Assembly: GCA_032622095.1 (NCBI GenBank)
Contig: CP136063.1
Coordinates: 218,009,982-218,073,981, forward strand
Direction: 5' to 3'
Length of the DNA stretch: 64,000 nt
DNA from: Siphonodentalium dalli
Lineage: Eukaryota > Mollusca > Scaphopoda > Gadilida > Siphonodentaliidae
Within the stretch, counting starts at the first letter, position 1; the number at the start of each line of letters is the position of its first letter. The position numbers and the translations under genes are program-made. Below the pieces are notes generated by a model. That model was not told the DNA's origin, made no database searches, and saw nothing but the letters and a program-made list of their open reading frames with translations. Positions 49,241-59,829 of this stretch are shown here, piece after piece.

Positions 49241-49500
49241 TTTAAAGATGCATAATCCTAATTAACGCTCCTAAATTACTATTTCATTGGCTTCGGGGAA
49301 AAACACATTTGATTGAACCCATCAAAGCTCAGAGTGATCAGATATCGATTTTTGAAATTTCTTATTTCTCGAAATGTATATTTATTTGTGGCCCGAAAAA
49401 AAAGTGGTCAAACCGACGGTGTCGGACAAAATTGCGGATGAAGATGGATAACTCTTAAATCAAGTGGTAATACGGCCAAATTTCGCAATACTCAAGTGAT
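49241..49500. repeat. Partial TTAA hairpin MITE upstream of CAP-ShK exon 1
   Basis: ACGCTCCTAAATTACTATTT, CATTGGCTTCGGGG, ATCAAAGCTCAGAGTGATCA and GATGGATAACTCTTAAATCA match the left arm of the 23351 family. The right arm is absent. Confidence 0.65.
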
Positions 49501-49539
49501 AATACGGCCATATTTCGTTGAACAACATGTCGATCAATA

Positions 49540-49640
49540 ACAGGGTCGCTTCGTGGCCATGTGGGATTGACGTCGTACCTTGAGTCCCAAGGCGCGCTCG
49601 CAGTCATGGGACGCGGTTCGAATCCCACCCAATCCCAAAA
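49540..49640 (+). ncRNA. tRNA-like sequence (SINE head or tRNA pseudogene)
   Basis: A pol III A-box-like TGGCCATGTGGG (49554) and a perfect B box GGTTCGAATCC (49615-49625) are about 50 nt apart, as in tRNAs with a long variable arm (Leu/Ser type). An A run follows at about 49638. Stems do not pair well enough for a functional tRNA, so a tRNA-derived SINE or pseudogene is likelier. Confidence 0.35.
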
Positions 49641-49799
49641 AAAAATGCCTTTCTAAACAATTACACTAAAATTCTTTAAATATTATAGTTTGCATGAATA
49701 TGCTATGAATATTAATGCCCGCGGGCCTGTGCAATAAAGAAAAAACAAATAGTCACAAACGAATGACCGAACCTGTCCAGCCCTGTCCATTAACAAGAA

Positions 49800-50490
49800 A
49801 AATTCAGGCCAATAGTTGGGGGAAACACACAATGGGCTCGCGATTTCGGCCCCTGATATATTGACACCACGTGGTATGGGGAAGCATGCATGCCCCAGGA
49901 AACCCACAATGGGCTCGCGATTTCGTCGTCTGATAAATTGGCACCACGTGGTATGGGGGAGCATGCATGCCCCAGGAAACCCATAATGGGTTCGCGATTT
50001 CGGCGCCTGTTGTATTGATACCACGTGGTATGGGGGAGCATGCATGCCCCAGGAAACCTATGATGGGCTCACGATTTCGGCGCCTGATATATTGACACCA
50101 CGTGGTATGGGGAAGCATGCATGCCCCAGGAAACCCACAATGGGCTCGCGATTTCGTCGTCTGATAAATTGGCACCACGTGGTATGGGGGAGCATGCATG
50201 CCCCAGGAAACCCATAATGGGTTCGCGATTTCGGCGCCTGTTGTATTGATACCACGTGGTATGGGGGAGCATGCATGCCCCAGGAAACCTATGATGGGCT
50301 CACGATTTCGGCGCCTGATATATTGAAACCACGTGGTATGGGGGAGCATTCATGCCCCAGGAAACCTATAATGGGCTCGCGATTTCGGCGCCTGATATAT
50401 TGACACCACGTGGTATGTAGAAGCATGCATTCCACAGGAAACCCATAATGGGCTCGCGATTTCGTCGCCTAATATATTGACACCACATGG
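49800..50490. repeat. 77-bp minisatellite, nine units
   Basis: Unit markers ACCACGTGGTATGGGG, GCATGCATGCCCCAGGAAAC and GGGCTCGCGATTTCG repeat every 77 bp. Three-unit blocks of 231 bp are near identical (about 49852-50082 and 50083-50313). Since 231 is a multiple of 3, long but meaningless open frames result. Confidence 0.92.
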
Positions 50491-50509
50491 ATGCATTTGG
50501 TGAAAGCGC

Positions 50510-52090
50510 AAAGAATATGTACCGAACTACCAATGCGGTACCTACCCTGATTCGGCCAAAAGTTTGGTTGTTTCCTGATTCAGTTTAATGGTGCGTGCAC
50601 GTGTAGCTGCAAGAAAATATCTGCAAGAAAATATCAGGTACAATTGTACCATGATATTTTCTTGCTGCAAAGATTATACCCATAAGCACGCGGCGGTTTA
50701 GATGGTGTTGATTGAGCTCAATCAGAACAGTATTATAGTTCAAGTGAATTGCGCCCAGTAAACAACCTATAGTTCATATTGGCAATTCGTAACATTATGA
50801 AATTTCCAAATGTCGACATGTATTACCGTAGTAGGATGGGATGAGGCACCAATCGACATGTAGCCACGTTGCTGCTCCCATGCATAAAGACCTCTATATA
50901 ATGAGACAGTGGTCACGTTATTTGGAAATAGGTATACACGCCTATAAGTTATTATGGTTTTCTGGCAAATCGGGTGACCTCACACCCATTGATCGAGAGT
51001 TCGAGACCCCATATGAAGTTTTCTAGAGTTGTGGGTTTGGCTTGGTTCGTGTGGCTGTGGTGTATATTTGGTTGATTGAGTTATTGTTCCACCAATAACA
51101 CATGGTATACAAAATATGAATATAACATACATTAGTCAATAATATATACATATATACAAAGATGAATTTTACTGAACTGGCTTAATGACACTTAATGACA
51201 CTGGGTATAAAATTTGATGAATAATTTCAGTACAGTATATAGTATTTTAATTTTTAACAATGACGTTACCAAACATACAGAGGTGCTTGTGGGGGACATG
51301 GGGACCCCCCCCCCCAGCAGTAATGGGTTGAACCTGTTCTGGTAGTCTGATTATCCAACCAGTAATGTATGTGGAATTTGCTGTTTTAGACCAACATTTG
51401 CATTTCTTCCTACTTTTGGTCAAACTATTGGTTTGAAATTTCCCCTAGGTCCTTCCCTCCCCGGCGTCCAGTTAAAATTCAAGTTAAAAACAAGGCATGT
51501 GAGGTATCAGGTGGAACATTCAAAGGGAAGGGGCGCAAATTAAATTATGTGATCTTAGGAGTTTGGTCTGGTTGAAGGGGGTGCACATGCAGTTGGAAAT
51601 CCCACATGCCTCCATCGGATATTTTCCTGTATTATTTTTTTCAAGTCAAGTAAGTGACATGGGGCATATCTGATATGTTCTTGCCCACCACGTGGACGCA
51701 CCATAAGAGCCATGCACTGATAAATAAAAATAATAATACCTGCGTATCCTATGGCAAAAATTGTGTCATAAATGCTTTATATACACACAAGACGCCATGT
51801 GTGTCGTGCGTGATCATTGCATCGTCGTTCAAACAAAACGTAGACGAAAGGGAAGCGTAAGTGGCACTTATAATACGTGAAGATAACTGGATATCTCACT
51901 TATAATACGTAAAGATAACTGGATATCTTGTTTGAAGGTTTATCATTGATGTATCACCGAAGAAGTGCCCAACCACGCTATTTATGATCGGCTCGTTATT
52001 CGGCACGACGAGAGTTGTCGTCGACAAATAAGTTTCAGTGGCCGGGAAGCAGCATTTAGTTCGTTATGGGATATAATGCAAGCGTAAACC
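50510..52090. other. Non-coding, includes a short palindrome
   Basis: No gene is seen. GCAAGAAAATATCAGGTACA at about 50632 is mirrored by TGTACC..GATATTTTCTTGC to 50673. The rest includes the right arm of the large inverted repeat and a 30-bp direct repeat ACTTATAATACGTRAAGATA (51866, 51898). Confidence 0.5.
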
Positions 52091-52092
52091 TT

Positions 52093-52493
52093 TTAACCCT
52101 TTACCCAACAAAACGGCCAAAACCGGCCAAATAAAGCTTCAACAGCCTAAAATATCTTGGGTCTGTCTCAATAGAACCATACAAATATGGATATCATTGG
52201 AACCGGCTCCTTGACCACATTGTGATAGTTACAGTTATGCCCTGTGCCAATGCATTCTCTTATATATGCGAGTCGACCATAGGTCGCCTCGCATATATAA
52301 GAGAATGCATTGGCCTAAAAATAATCTTTTTTTAAACACTTTTTACCATTTTTTCTTACATTCTTTAACAATTTTATAATTTTTAATGTGTTAAGCCAAT
52401 GCATTCTTTTATATATGCGAGGCGACCTATGGTCGACTCGCATATATAAGAGAATGCATTGGCACAGGGCCGTTCTGTTGGGTAAAGGGTTAA
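52093..52493. mobile_element. TTAA-flanked double-palindrome MITE, best piggyBac-like copy
   Basis: TTAA both sides, with termini CCCTTTACCCAACAAAACGG / CCGTTCTGTTGGGTAAAGGG. The CCCT start and TTAA target are piggyBac-type features. Two palindromes at 52246-52314 and 52395-52463 match those of 19119-19574, although the outer sequences differ. Confidence 0.85.
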
Positions 52494-53010
52494 GGCCCTG
52501 GCAGCACTAACAAGATCTGATCTTTACAGCTGGAGATTCTGATCCAAATATTTCCTCCCACGGAAATTAACGAGTTCTTGGGCGTATATTGGCCCCGCGT
52601 GCGTCTTAATAGTTCGATAATCCGCTTGTAGCATAATAAATTCAAATTATCTGCGTTCTATATACATTAAAATATCGTTTGGGTAATGACACGTGTGGGT
52701 AATATAACTTTCCGAATATTTTCCTTCAATGCAAACGAAACATTTCATGCGCGAACTGATATTGTGTGCGTTAAAACAGTATACTGTTGTTCGTTCGCCT
52801 TAATAACATTCATTTTGTAATTGTGTATGTAACCTTACGATTTAAATTTCGAGTAATAATGTGAATTATTAAAACAACATTCAATATGAGTTCATCGTTT
52901 GTGACCAGCTCACATAGAACCAAAATTACCTGTAATCAAATATCACAATTGCGATAGTAAACGTATTTATTCCGTAGAAGACATGTTTGTTCTGAACGCC
53001 ACATCAATGG
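52494..53010. other. No gene seen
   Basis: AT-rich non-coding sequence between the MITE and the foldback element. Confidence 0.5.
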
Positions 53011-53164
53011 CCAATTAAAAGGGAAGTGTCTATATACCATCGGATGGCAAATAGCGATTCTATCGATATGCGCTATTTACCATCCGATGGTATTTTAAAG
53101 AAAAACAAAAATCATATAACCACAATACACTCCTATAATGACAATTACTACCCACCTTCTTGGT

Positions 53165-55045
53165 AAATAGGCCCCAGTTGACCCTCGGTTGAACAATATC
53201 AGATATCCTGGGGGGATGGCACGTAAAAATCGACCAATTTTGAAGGAAATTTCGTATAGTTTGAGTATTTAGTGGCACAAGCTGTCGCTTTATGCCCACA
53301 TAATCACCATTCCTACCCGCCTTACAGAAAACCCGGACCAGTTGACCCTCGGTTGACCACCTTCAAATATCCTGGGGGGATGGTACGTAAAAATCGACCA
53401 ATTTTGAAGGAAATTTCGTATAGTTTGAGTATTTAGTGGCACAAGCTGTCGCTTTATGCCCACATAATCACCATTCCTACCCGCCTTACAGAAAACCCGG
53501 ACCAGTTGACCCTCGGTTGACCACCTTCAGATATCCTGGGGGGATGGTACGTAAAAATCGACCAATTTTGAAGTAAATTTCGTATAGTTTGAGTATTTAG
53601 TGGCACAAGCTGTCGCTTTATGCCCACATAATCACCATTCCTACCCGCCTTACAGATAACCCGGACCAGTTGACCTTCGGTTGACCACCTTCAGATATCC
53701 TGGGGGGATGGTACGTAAAAATCGACCAATTTTGAAGGAAATTTCGTATAGTTTGAGTATTTAGTGGCACAAGCTGTTGCTTTATGCCCACATAATCACC
53801 ATTCCTACCCGCCATACAGAAAACCAGGACCAGTTGACCCTCGGTTGACCACCTTCAGATATCCTGGGGGGATGGTACGTAAAAATTGACCAATTTTGAA
53901 GGAAATTTCGTATAGTTTGAGTATTTAGTGGCACAAGCTGTCGCTTTATGCCCACATAATCACCATTCCTACCCGCCTTACAGAAAACCCGGACCAGTTG
54001 ACCCTCGGTTGACCACCTTCAAATATCCTGGGGGGATGGTACGTAAAAATCGACCAATTTTGAAGGAAATTTCGTATAGTTTGAGTATTTAGTGGCACAA
54101 GCTGTCGCTTTATGCCCACATAATCACCATTCCTACCCGCCTTACAGAAAACCCGGACCAGTTGACCCTCGGTTGACCACCTTCAGATATCCTGGGGGGA
54201 TGGTACGTAAAAATCGACCAATTTTGAAGTAAATTTCGTATAGTTTGAGTATTTAGTGGCACAAGCTGTCGCTTTATGCCCACATAATCACCATTCCTAC
54301 CCGCCTTACAGATAACCCGGACCAGTTGACCTTCGGTTGACCACCTTCAGATATCCTGGGGGGATGGTACGTAAAAATCGACCAATTTTGAAGGAAATTT
54401 CGTATAGTTTGAGTATTTAGTGGCACAAGCTGTTGCTTTATGCCCACATAATCACCATTCCTACCCGCCATACAGAAAACCAGGACCAGTTGACCTTCGG
54501 TTGACCACCTTCAGATATCCTGGGGGGATGGTACGTAAAAATCGACCAATTTTGAAGGAAATTTCGTATAGTTTGATTATTTAGTGGCATAAGCTGTCGC
54601 TTTATGCCCACATAATCACCATTCCTACCCGCCATACAGAAAACCCGGACCAGTTGACCTTCGGTTGACCACCTTCAGATATCCTGGGGGGATGGTACGT
54701 AAAAATCGACCAATTTTGAAGGAAATTTCGTATAGTTTGAGTATTTAGTGGCATAAGCTGTCGCTTTATGCCCACATAATCACCATTCCTATCCGCCTTA
54801 CAGAAAACCCGGACCAGTTGACCCTCGGTTGACCACCTTCAGATATCCTGGGGGATGGTATGTAAAAATCGACCAATTTTGAAGGAAATTTCGTATAGTT
54901 TGAGTATTTAGTGGCACAAGCTGTCGCTTTATGCCCACATAATCACCATTCCTACCCGTCTTACAGAAAACCCGGACCAGTTAACCCTCGGTTGACCACC
55001 TTCAGATATCCTGGGTGATGGTACGTAAAAATCGACCAATTTTCG
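53165..55045. repeat. 164-bp satellite, about 11 units (left arm)
   Basis: Unit markers GACCAGTTGACCCTCGGTTG, GATATCCTGGGGGGATGG and CACAAGCTGTCGCTTTATGC. Diagnostic variants (GAAGTAAATTT, GATAACCCGG, GCTGTTGC, ACCAGGACC) recur in the same order 656 bp apart, so the array grew by four-unit blocks (about 53331-53986 and 53987-54642). Confidence 0.95.
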
Positions 55046-56726
55046 TCACTGCTCGCCTCATACCACACACTAAACGGGGATTCGTGTTTGAAGGAATGAG
55101 AGTCCAAAAGTGGTTCAAATCCTGTCCTTTTCGAATCGACCTTCATTTTCATTTCGCGCCACAAAACATAAAAAAAAATTCCACCTAAAATTTTGCACTT
55201 AGAAAAGCAATTTTCTCTCAGTCAAGCTAAAGGGTTCTGCAAAATAATCCTCTATTTATATACTCGGTACCAAAGACGCGGCCGTAACTTTCATCGCGTC
55301 TTATTCAAATACTGATTCATACATTCCCCGTTATGCTGCACACGAAACGGAGTTGACTTTTGTGGAATCCAGAGTCCAAAACGGGTCCAAATTGACATGT
55401 TCCAGAAAAGTCGTTCATTTTCAAATAACTTTCGAAAAAATGTTCCATTATTTCAACCGAAATTTTGGACTTGGAAAAATATTTGTTCCTCAGTCAAGTG
55501 CTCTTCAATAAATTTCCGCTTATATATATATATATAATATATTAGTTTACTAATTATAAGAAAAAATTGCCATTAGCCTCCCCTCCCCTCCCCCATCCTC
55601 TGTGTTCTCGACCGCCCGGCACAGACGAACCTACTCCGATTGCGTCAATCGAACACACCTCGTACCACGGGGTAGACGCTAATTCTTTCGCGACAATCCG
55701 ATATCAGTCTCGCCTATATTCCATATTCAACGAGGTATCAGTATTAGCGCAAATCGGAGCCGTTATCAACAAATAAATTCGTCCACATATATAACACTCC
55801 AAGATCATAAAGTTTTCATCCCGAGGTTTCTGCCACATTATCATTGTCAACCTTAATCGTGTCCTTTCCACTTTCTTATAATTATCGTATAGCATATTCG
55901 TAACGGCGATAATCGCATACAAAATTCCTCCCTTCATTTACTAATAACAATACGTATATCTCGGCATAAAGCACAATATTATTCTTTCATATACTCTTTT
56001 TTTCAATCTAGAGTCCCCAAAATTACAAATGCACACAGGAACGAAAACACCGCACTTCGTGTCGCGTCTCGTCATCGTAAGTCAGCACACATAAAGAGCG
56101 TTCAGCGATAATTCTCTCGCACCCTTCGCGCAGTTTTTGAATCCGTACATGAATATGTGTTAGCTTTGCTAATGCAATGAAAGGACGTTGCGTGTACATT
56201 ATATTGCGTGAAAAATATATTGACTATCACATTGGTTATAACTATATTATGAACATCGCTGTCTTATGATTCCCATGTATTTGAGGGCGGCGACCCGTCA
56301 TATAATATAGTTTGCATTTTCGACTGTTTCTGTTTGAAATATCTTGCGGACAGATCGATCTTTCGTCATTGTTGTGTGTGTTCGGGGAGGGTTTATGTGG
56401 ACATGCAGGCCCATGTTCAGATCACATATATGCATGCAGCATAGCCATCACATAAGCGTCTGATACGTCTTGAACCAGCCAGGCGATACAATATATGCGT
56501 ATTCGATCACATGAATGGGTTTCATTGCCGCGTTAATGTCTATTCGAGTGTAATTATATTATATTGGAATCACTTTTCCAAGAATAAATTTGCAGAACGA
56601 GCTTTCACGATTCAAACTTTACTTTTTGCAGATCCAAGCTTATCAAACTTCAAAATGAAGAAATTTATTTTCAAGGCTGTCCAAAACTTTATACAGAGAC
56701 ACATCCCAGGATGAAAGCATGCCGAT
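55046..56726. other. Core of the foldback element
   Basis: Two diverged ~190-bp repeats (about 55047-55255 and 55330-55515) share GGGATTCGTG / CGGAGTTGAC-like starts, GAGTCCAAAA and CTCAGTCAAG. 55567-56075 has short open frames on both strands: a 45-codon frame from 56075 ends TAGTAA directly before the ATG of a 77-codon frame (55937-55704), both minus strand. No domain is recognised. Confidence 0.4.
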
Positions 56727-57105
56727 TTCTTACGTACCATCCCCCCAGGATATATGAAGGTGGTCAACCGAGGGTCAACTGGTCCGGGTTTTCTGTAAGG
56801 CGGGTAGGAATGGTGATTATGTGGGCATAAAGCGACAGCTTGTGCCACTAAATACTCAAACTATACGAAATTTCCTTCAAAATTGGTCGATTTTACGTAC
56901 CATCCCGCCAGGATATATGAAGGTGGTCAACCGAGGGTCAACTGGTCCGGGTTTTCTGTAAGGCGGGTAGGAATGGTGATTATGTGGGCATAAAGCGACA
57001 GCTGGTGCCACTAAATACTCAAACTATACGAAATTTCCTTCAAAATTGGTCGATTTTTACGTTCCATCCCCCCAGGATATCTGAAATTGTTCAACCGAGG
57101 GTCAA
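56727..57105. repeat. 164-bp satellite, inverted units (right arm)
   Basis: Two to three units of the same satellite in reverse orientation to 53165-55045. Confidence 0.93.
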
Positions 57106-57265
57106 CTGGGTCCTATTTACCAAGAAGGTGGGTAGTAATTGTCATTATAGGAGTGTATTGTGGTTATATAATATTTGTTTTTCTTTAAAATACCATCGGA
57201 TGGTAAATAGAGCCTATCGGTAGAATCGCTATTTGCCATCCGATGGTAAATAGCCGCTGCCAATT

Positions 57266-58870
57266 GAAAGTGGCAATTCCATGTGAACAAAGACAATTGC
57301 GACATTGTTTGCAAATTTTTAAAAGTATGCGAACTCAATTGACCTCACGAAGTGACATCGGCATATTCCGGAGAAAATATTATAGTAATCGTAACATAAA
57401 CAAAACCACGTGGTCGTAAATTGAATTAATTTTATCACTTATACCCGTAATTTGTAAATTAAAAATTGCATATATATATCGTGAGACGTTCCGTTTAATT
57501 CATGTTTAACTAATAAGTAATATAGGACCACTTACAATAAAAATAAACACATAATAGTGATGTAATATATTAACAGGACACGATGTTTAAATAAGGGTGC
57601 ACTTTGATTGTTGTACTCGATTGACGACACAGAATCCGAAATTAGCCGAGTAAATTAGGGCACACTTCGGCTTTCAGTTAAAACGTAAACAAATAGATGT
57701 TAGTCCTAATAAACCGGAATATTCTATGTGTAATTTAACATGAAAGTTAGATTATTATACATCAAAATTACCATATATAAGATGTCACTCTGTCCGACAT
57801 ATATAGCTTCAGGTATTGATTTGTTCGGTAAAATCGAGTAAAATAGACTACAATTCCCGACACCAACCCTGTGCATGGCTCATGTCTATATATAAAGTCT
57901 ATAGGGACGTTCTCTCATTAAAACTAGCATCTCGTTATCCCAATATCTCAGCTGGTTTTAGTAGGAGCAGACTTGGATTAGGGGGAACTCAGAGGTTTAC
58001 AATAGATAACTGCATGTAGATAAATAAATAATGCAAAATAGTGATAAATAGTAATAAGTAGCAATAATTTTAGTTCAAGTTCAACGGACGAGTTTCCCTG
58101 GTAGTATGCACATGATCAATCACGTGATTGAAATAGCTGGCAGATATGTATATTTATGGAAGAGGTTATTTCCATGCGAAAGTGGAAATCGCCGAGCCGT
58201 TGATATTTCGTTGCAAACTCCAGGCAGAGTTATCTCCCATCGCTCCGCTGATATACCACTGCCATAAGGACATTTGGTAAGGATTTCTGACGTGATCTTA
58301 TTTCTTATGTTTTAGGATTAAAATTGTTTATGTGTGGCTCAGTTGCTATTTCTTATCAATACCGAAAGAATTACCATTATTTCAAACTAAGACAATAGGT
58401 GACTAAATATAGTTCCGACGAAACGTAAAAATAGATGTATCGGTCCACAAAGAACCACCCTTCCGGCAGTGATCTATCGCAGTGATCTATCGCAGTGATA
58501 ACGGAGAGGGCGCTGCATGGAGTTTAAAAGTGTCTGGAACGATGGCCAATCTCAATAAACAAATAACTGTATACGACCTTGCGCCAGACTGCGTAGTTAA
58601 ACACACAAATCGTGCAACGCTGCACAACCATATATAACCAATTCAGGACAACTGCGATGATATTTGACCAATTACCGCACGTGAGCAGCATATGTTCCGG
58701 TTGATTGTCCCGTCGACTCCCTTGTTCCCGTTCTGTTGCAAAAAGTGAGTACTCGTGCCAATTTAACCCTTTCTATACTAAATGGATGGTAAATATGTTA
58801 GAGGGGTATAATGTCGCATGATCTATACTCAACCGTCACCCCAGAATTGGCAGTCACGTTATATTCAACT
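57266..58870. other. No gene seen
   Basis: AT-rich. 58018-58200 shares a dispersed repeat with 23736-24000 (GACGAGTTTCC, GGTAGTATGCACATG, GAAATAGCTGGCAG-like). Other open frames are short. Confidence 0.5.
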
Positions 58871-58872
58871 AA

Positions 58873-59360
58873 TTAAAGGTACTCAATCCGATAAAACTCC
58901 TCTCAATTACTATTTCAATGGCTTCGGGGATCAAAAATATTTGATTCGATTCGAGGAAGTCACCCATCAAAGCGCAGATTTGTTAGATATCGATTTTAGA
59001 AATCTATTATTTTTCATTATCGGGAATACTTTCTGGCCCAGAACTCAGTCAAAATTGCGTTATTATTACCACTTGATTTTAGAGTTATCCATCCTTGTCT
59101 GTTTGAATAGATTTTGGTGTACACATCCCGAGCAGATTACGACAGTTGAAGGCAATTATTAGTACTCATCTCGAGTAAATAACAAATTTCAAAAATCAAT
59201 ATCTAATAACTCTGAGCAATGTTTGATGGGTTCCTTGACTCGAATCAAATATTTGTTACCCCCAAAGCCAAAGAAATGGTAATATAGGACCCTCTGATAG
59301 GATTGTTGTTGTTGGAATCTGTTGAGATGGGGACCCTCTGTTCGGATTGAGTACCTTTAA
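58873..59360. mobile_element. TTAA-flanked hairpin MITE, full copy
   Basis: TTAA both ends with termini AAAGGTACTCAATCCG / CGGATTGAGTACCTTT, 488 bp. It is in the opposite orientation to 10762-11248 and 25428-25894 (the GGGTCCCCATCTC block is on the right side). Confidence 0.82.
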
Positions 59361-59424
59361 CGGATCTCTTTCGGGTGTTTTTAGAACACCAAAGTGGATG
59401 GAACAGCTTGATATATAAGTCATA

Positions 59425-59694
59425 TTGCACATGCGGGGTGGGTGGAGTCGATTTGATATTATAGATGCGCACCCTGTGAGTATACCGTTAAATGAGATCA
59501 AGGTCGAGTATAGCTCTTGCGACATTACCCCTCTACCGTTAAATAGTCAGAACGAAGCGGGCATCTTAATCGAGACTCTTTTATCGAATGCGTTGCGGGT
59601 GGCACATGGATATATTTCGCAAGAGCGAAATGTAACTGTATGTGCCCCGGGCGCAACGAGTTCAATAAAAGATCCGAGATTATTTAATGGATAA
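59425..59694 (+). CDS. Unassigned open frame, possible gene fragment
   Basis: 89 codons, ATG at 59425, stop TAA at 59692. Contains FDIIDAHPVSIPLNEIKVEY and later ETLLSNALRVAHGYISQE. The composition is more protein-like than the surrounding repeats, and the opposite strand (59825-59547) is open too. No family is recognised. It could be an exon, a captured fragment or chance. Confidence 0.2.
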   Translation: MHMRGGWSRFDIIDAHPVSIPLNEIKVEYSSCDITPLPLNSQNEAGILIETLLSNALRVAHGYISQERNVTVCAPGATSSIKDPRLFNG

Positions 59695-59829
59695 TATTCG
59701 AAGCAGAACGTATTCGGTAAAAGAATCGACGAGGCACTTGCGCCGATTTGATTCTTGACCGAATTCCCGATACTGAGAATATTATCTAACTTAAAACCCA
59801 CCCATCGAACTGTCATTGGAGCCAACTAT

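Larger units (their letters stand above)
45600..51750. repeat. Large degenerate inverted repeat enclosing CAP-ShK exon 1
   Basis: Two pairs share one centre near 48676. AGAAAATATCAGGTATGCCCCATGTGACTT-type sequence at 45675-45710 is inverted at about 51635-51685. ATATGGACTATAGGTTGTTT with ATTGAGCTCAATCAAC at 46571-46655 is inverted at 50703-50779. A third pair (TACCTCACATGCCTTG at 46308, inverted at 51494) fits within an indel. Arms are about 1 kb and partly decayed; the loop is about 4 kb. Confidence 0.5.
53012..57265. mobile_element. 4.25 kb foldback element with satellite arms
   Basis: Outer modules at about 53030-53165 and 57105-57255 are inverted copies, each with a subterminal palindrome (ACCATCGGATGG ... 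CCATCCGATGGTA). Inside them, 164-bp satellite units run in one orientation at 53165-55045 and in the other at 56727-57105. The unequal arms flank a 1.7 kb unique core. No transposase was recognised. The layout matches foldback elements, whose ends are tandem repeats in inverse order. Confidence 0.8.

Noticed and set aside
49567-49640. Functional tRNA gene with a GGGATTG/CAATCCC acceptor stem
   Set aside because: The T-arm and D-arm do not pair acceptably; kept only as a tRNA-like sequence.
49683-50349. Open frames up to 181 codons with repeated ACMLPHTTW motifs
   Set aside because: They come from the 77-bp minisatellite, whose three-unit block is a multiple of 3.
53060-55164. Repeated 65-79-codon minus frames (VGIKQQLVPLNTQTIRNFLQ)
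   Set aside because: They are the 164-bp satellite. The same frame appears on the plus strand in the inverted arm at 56984.
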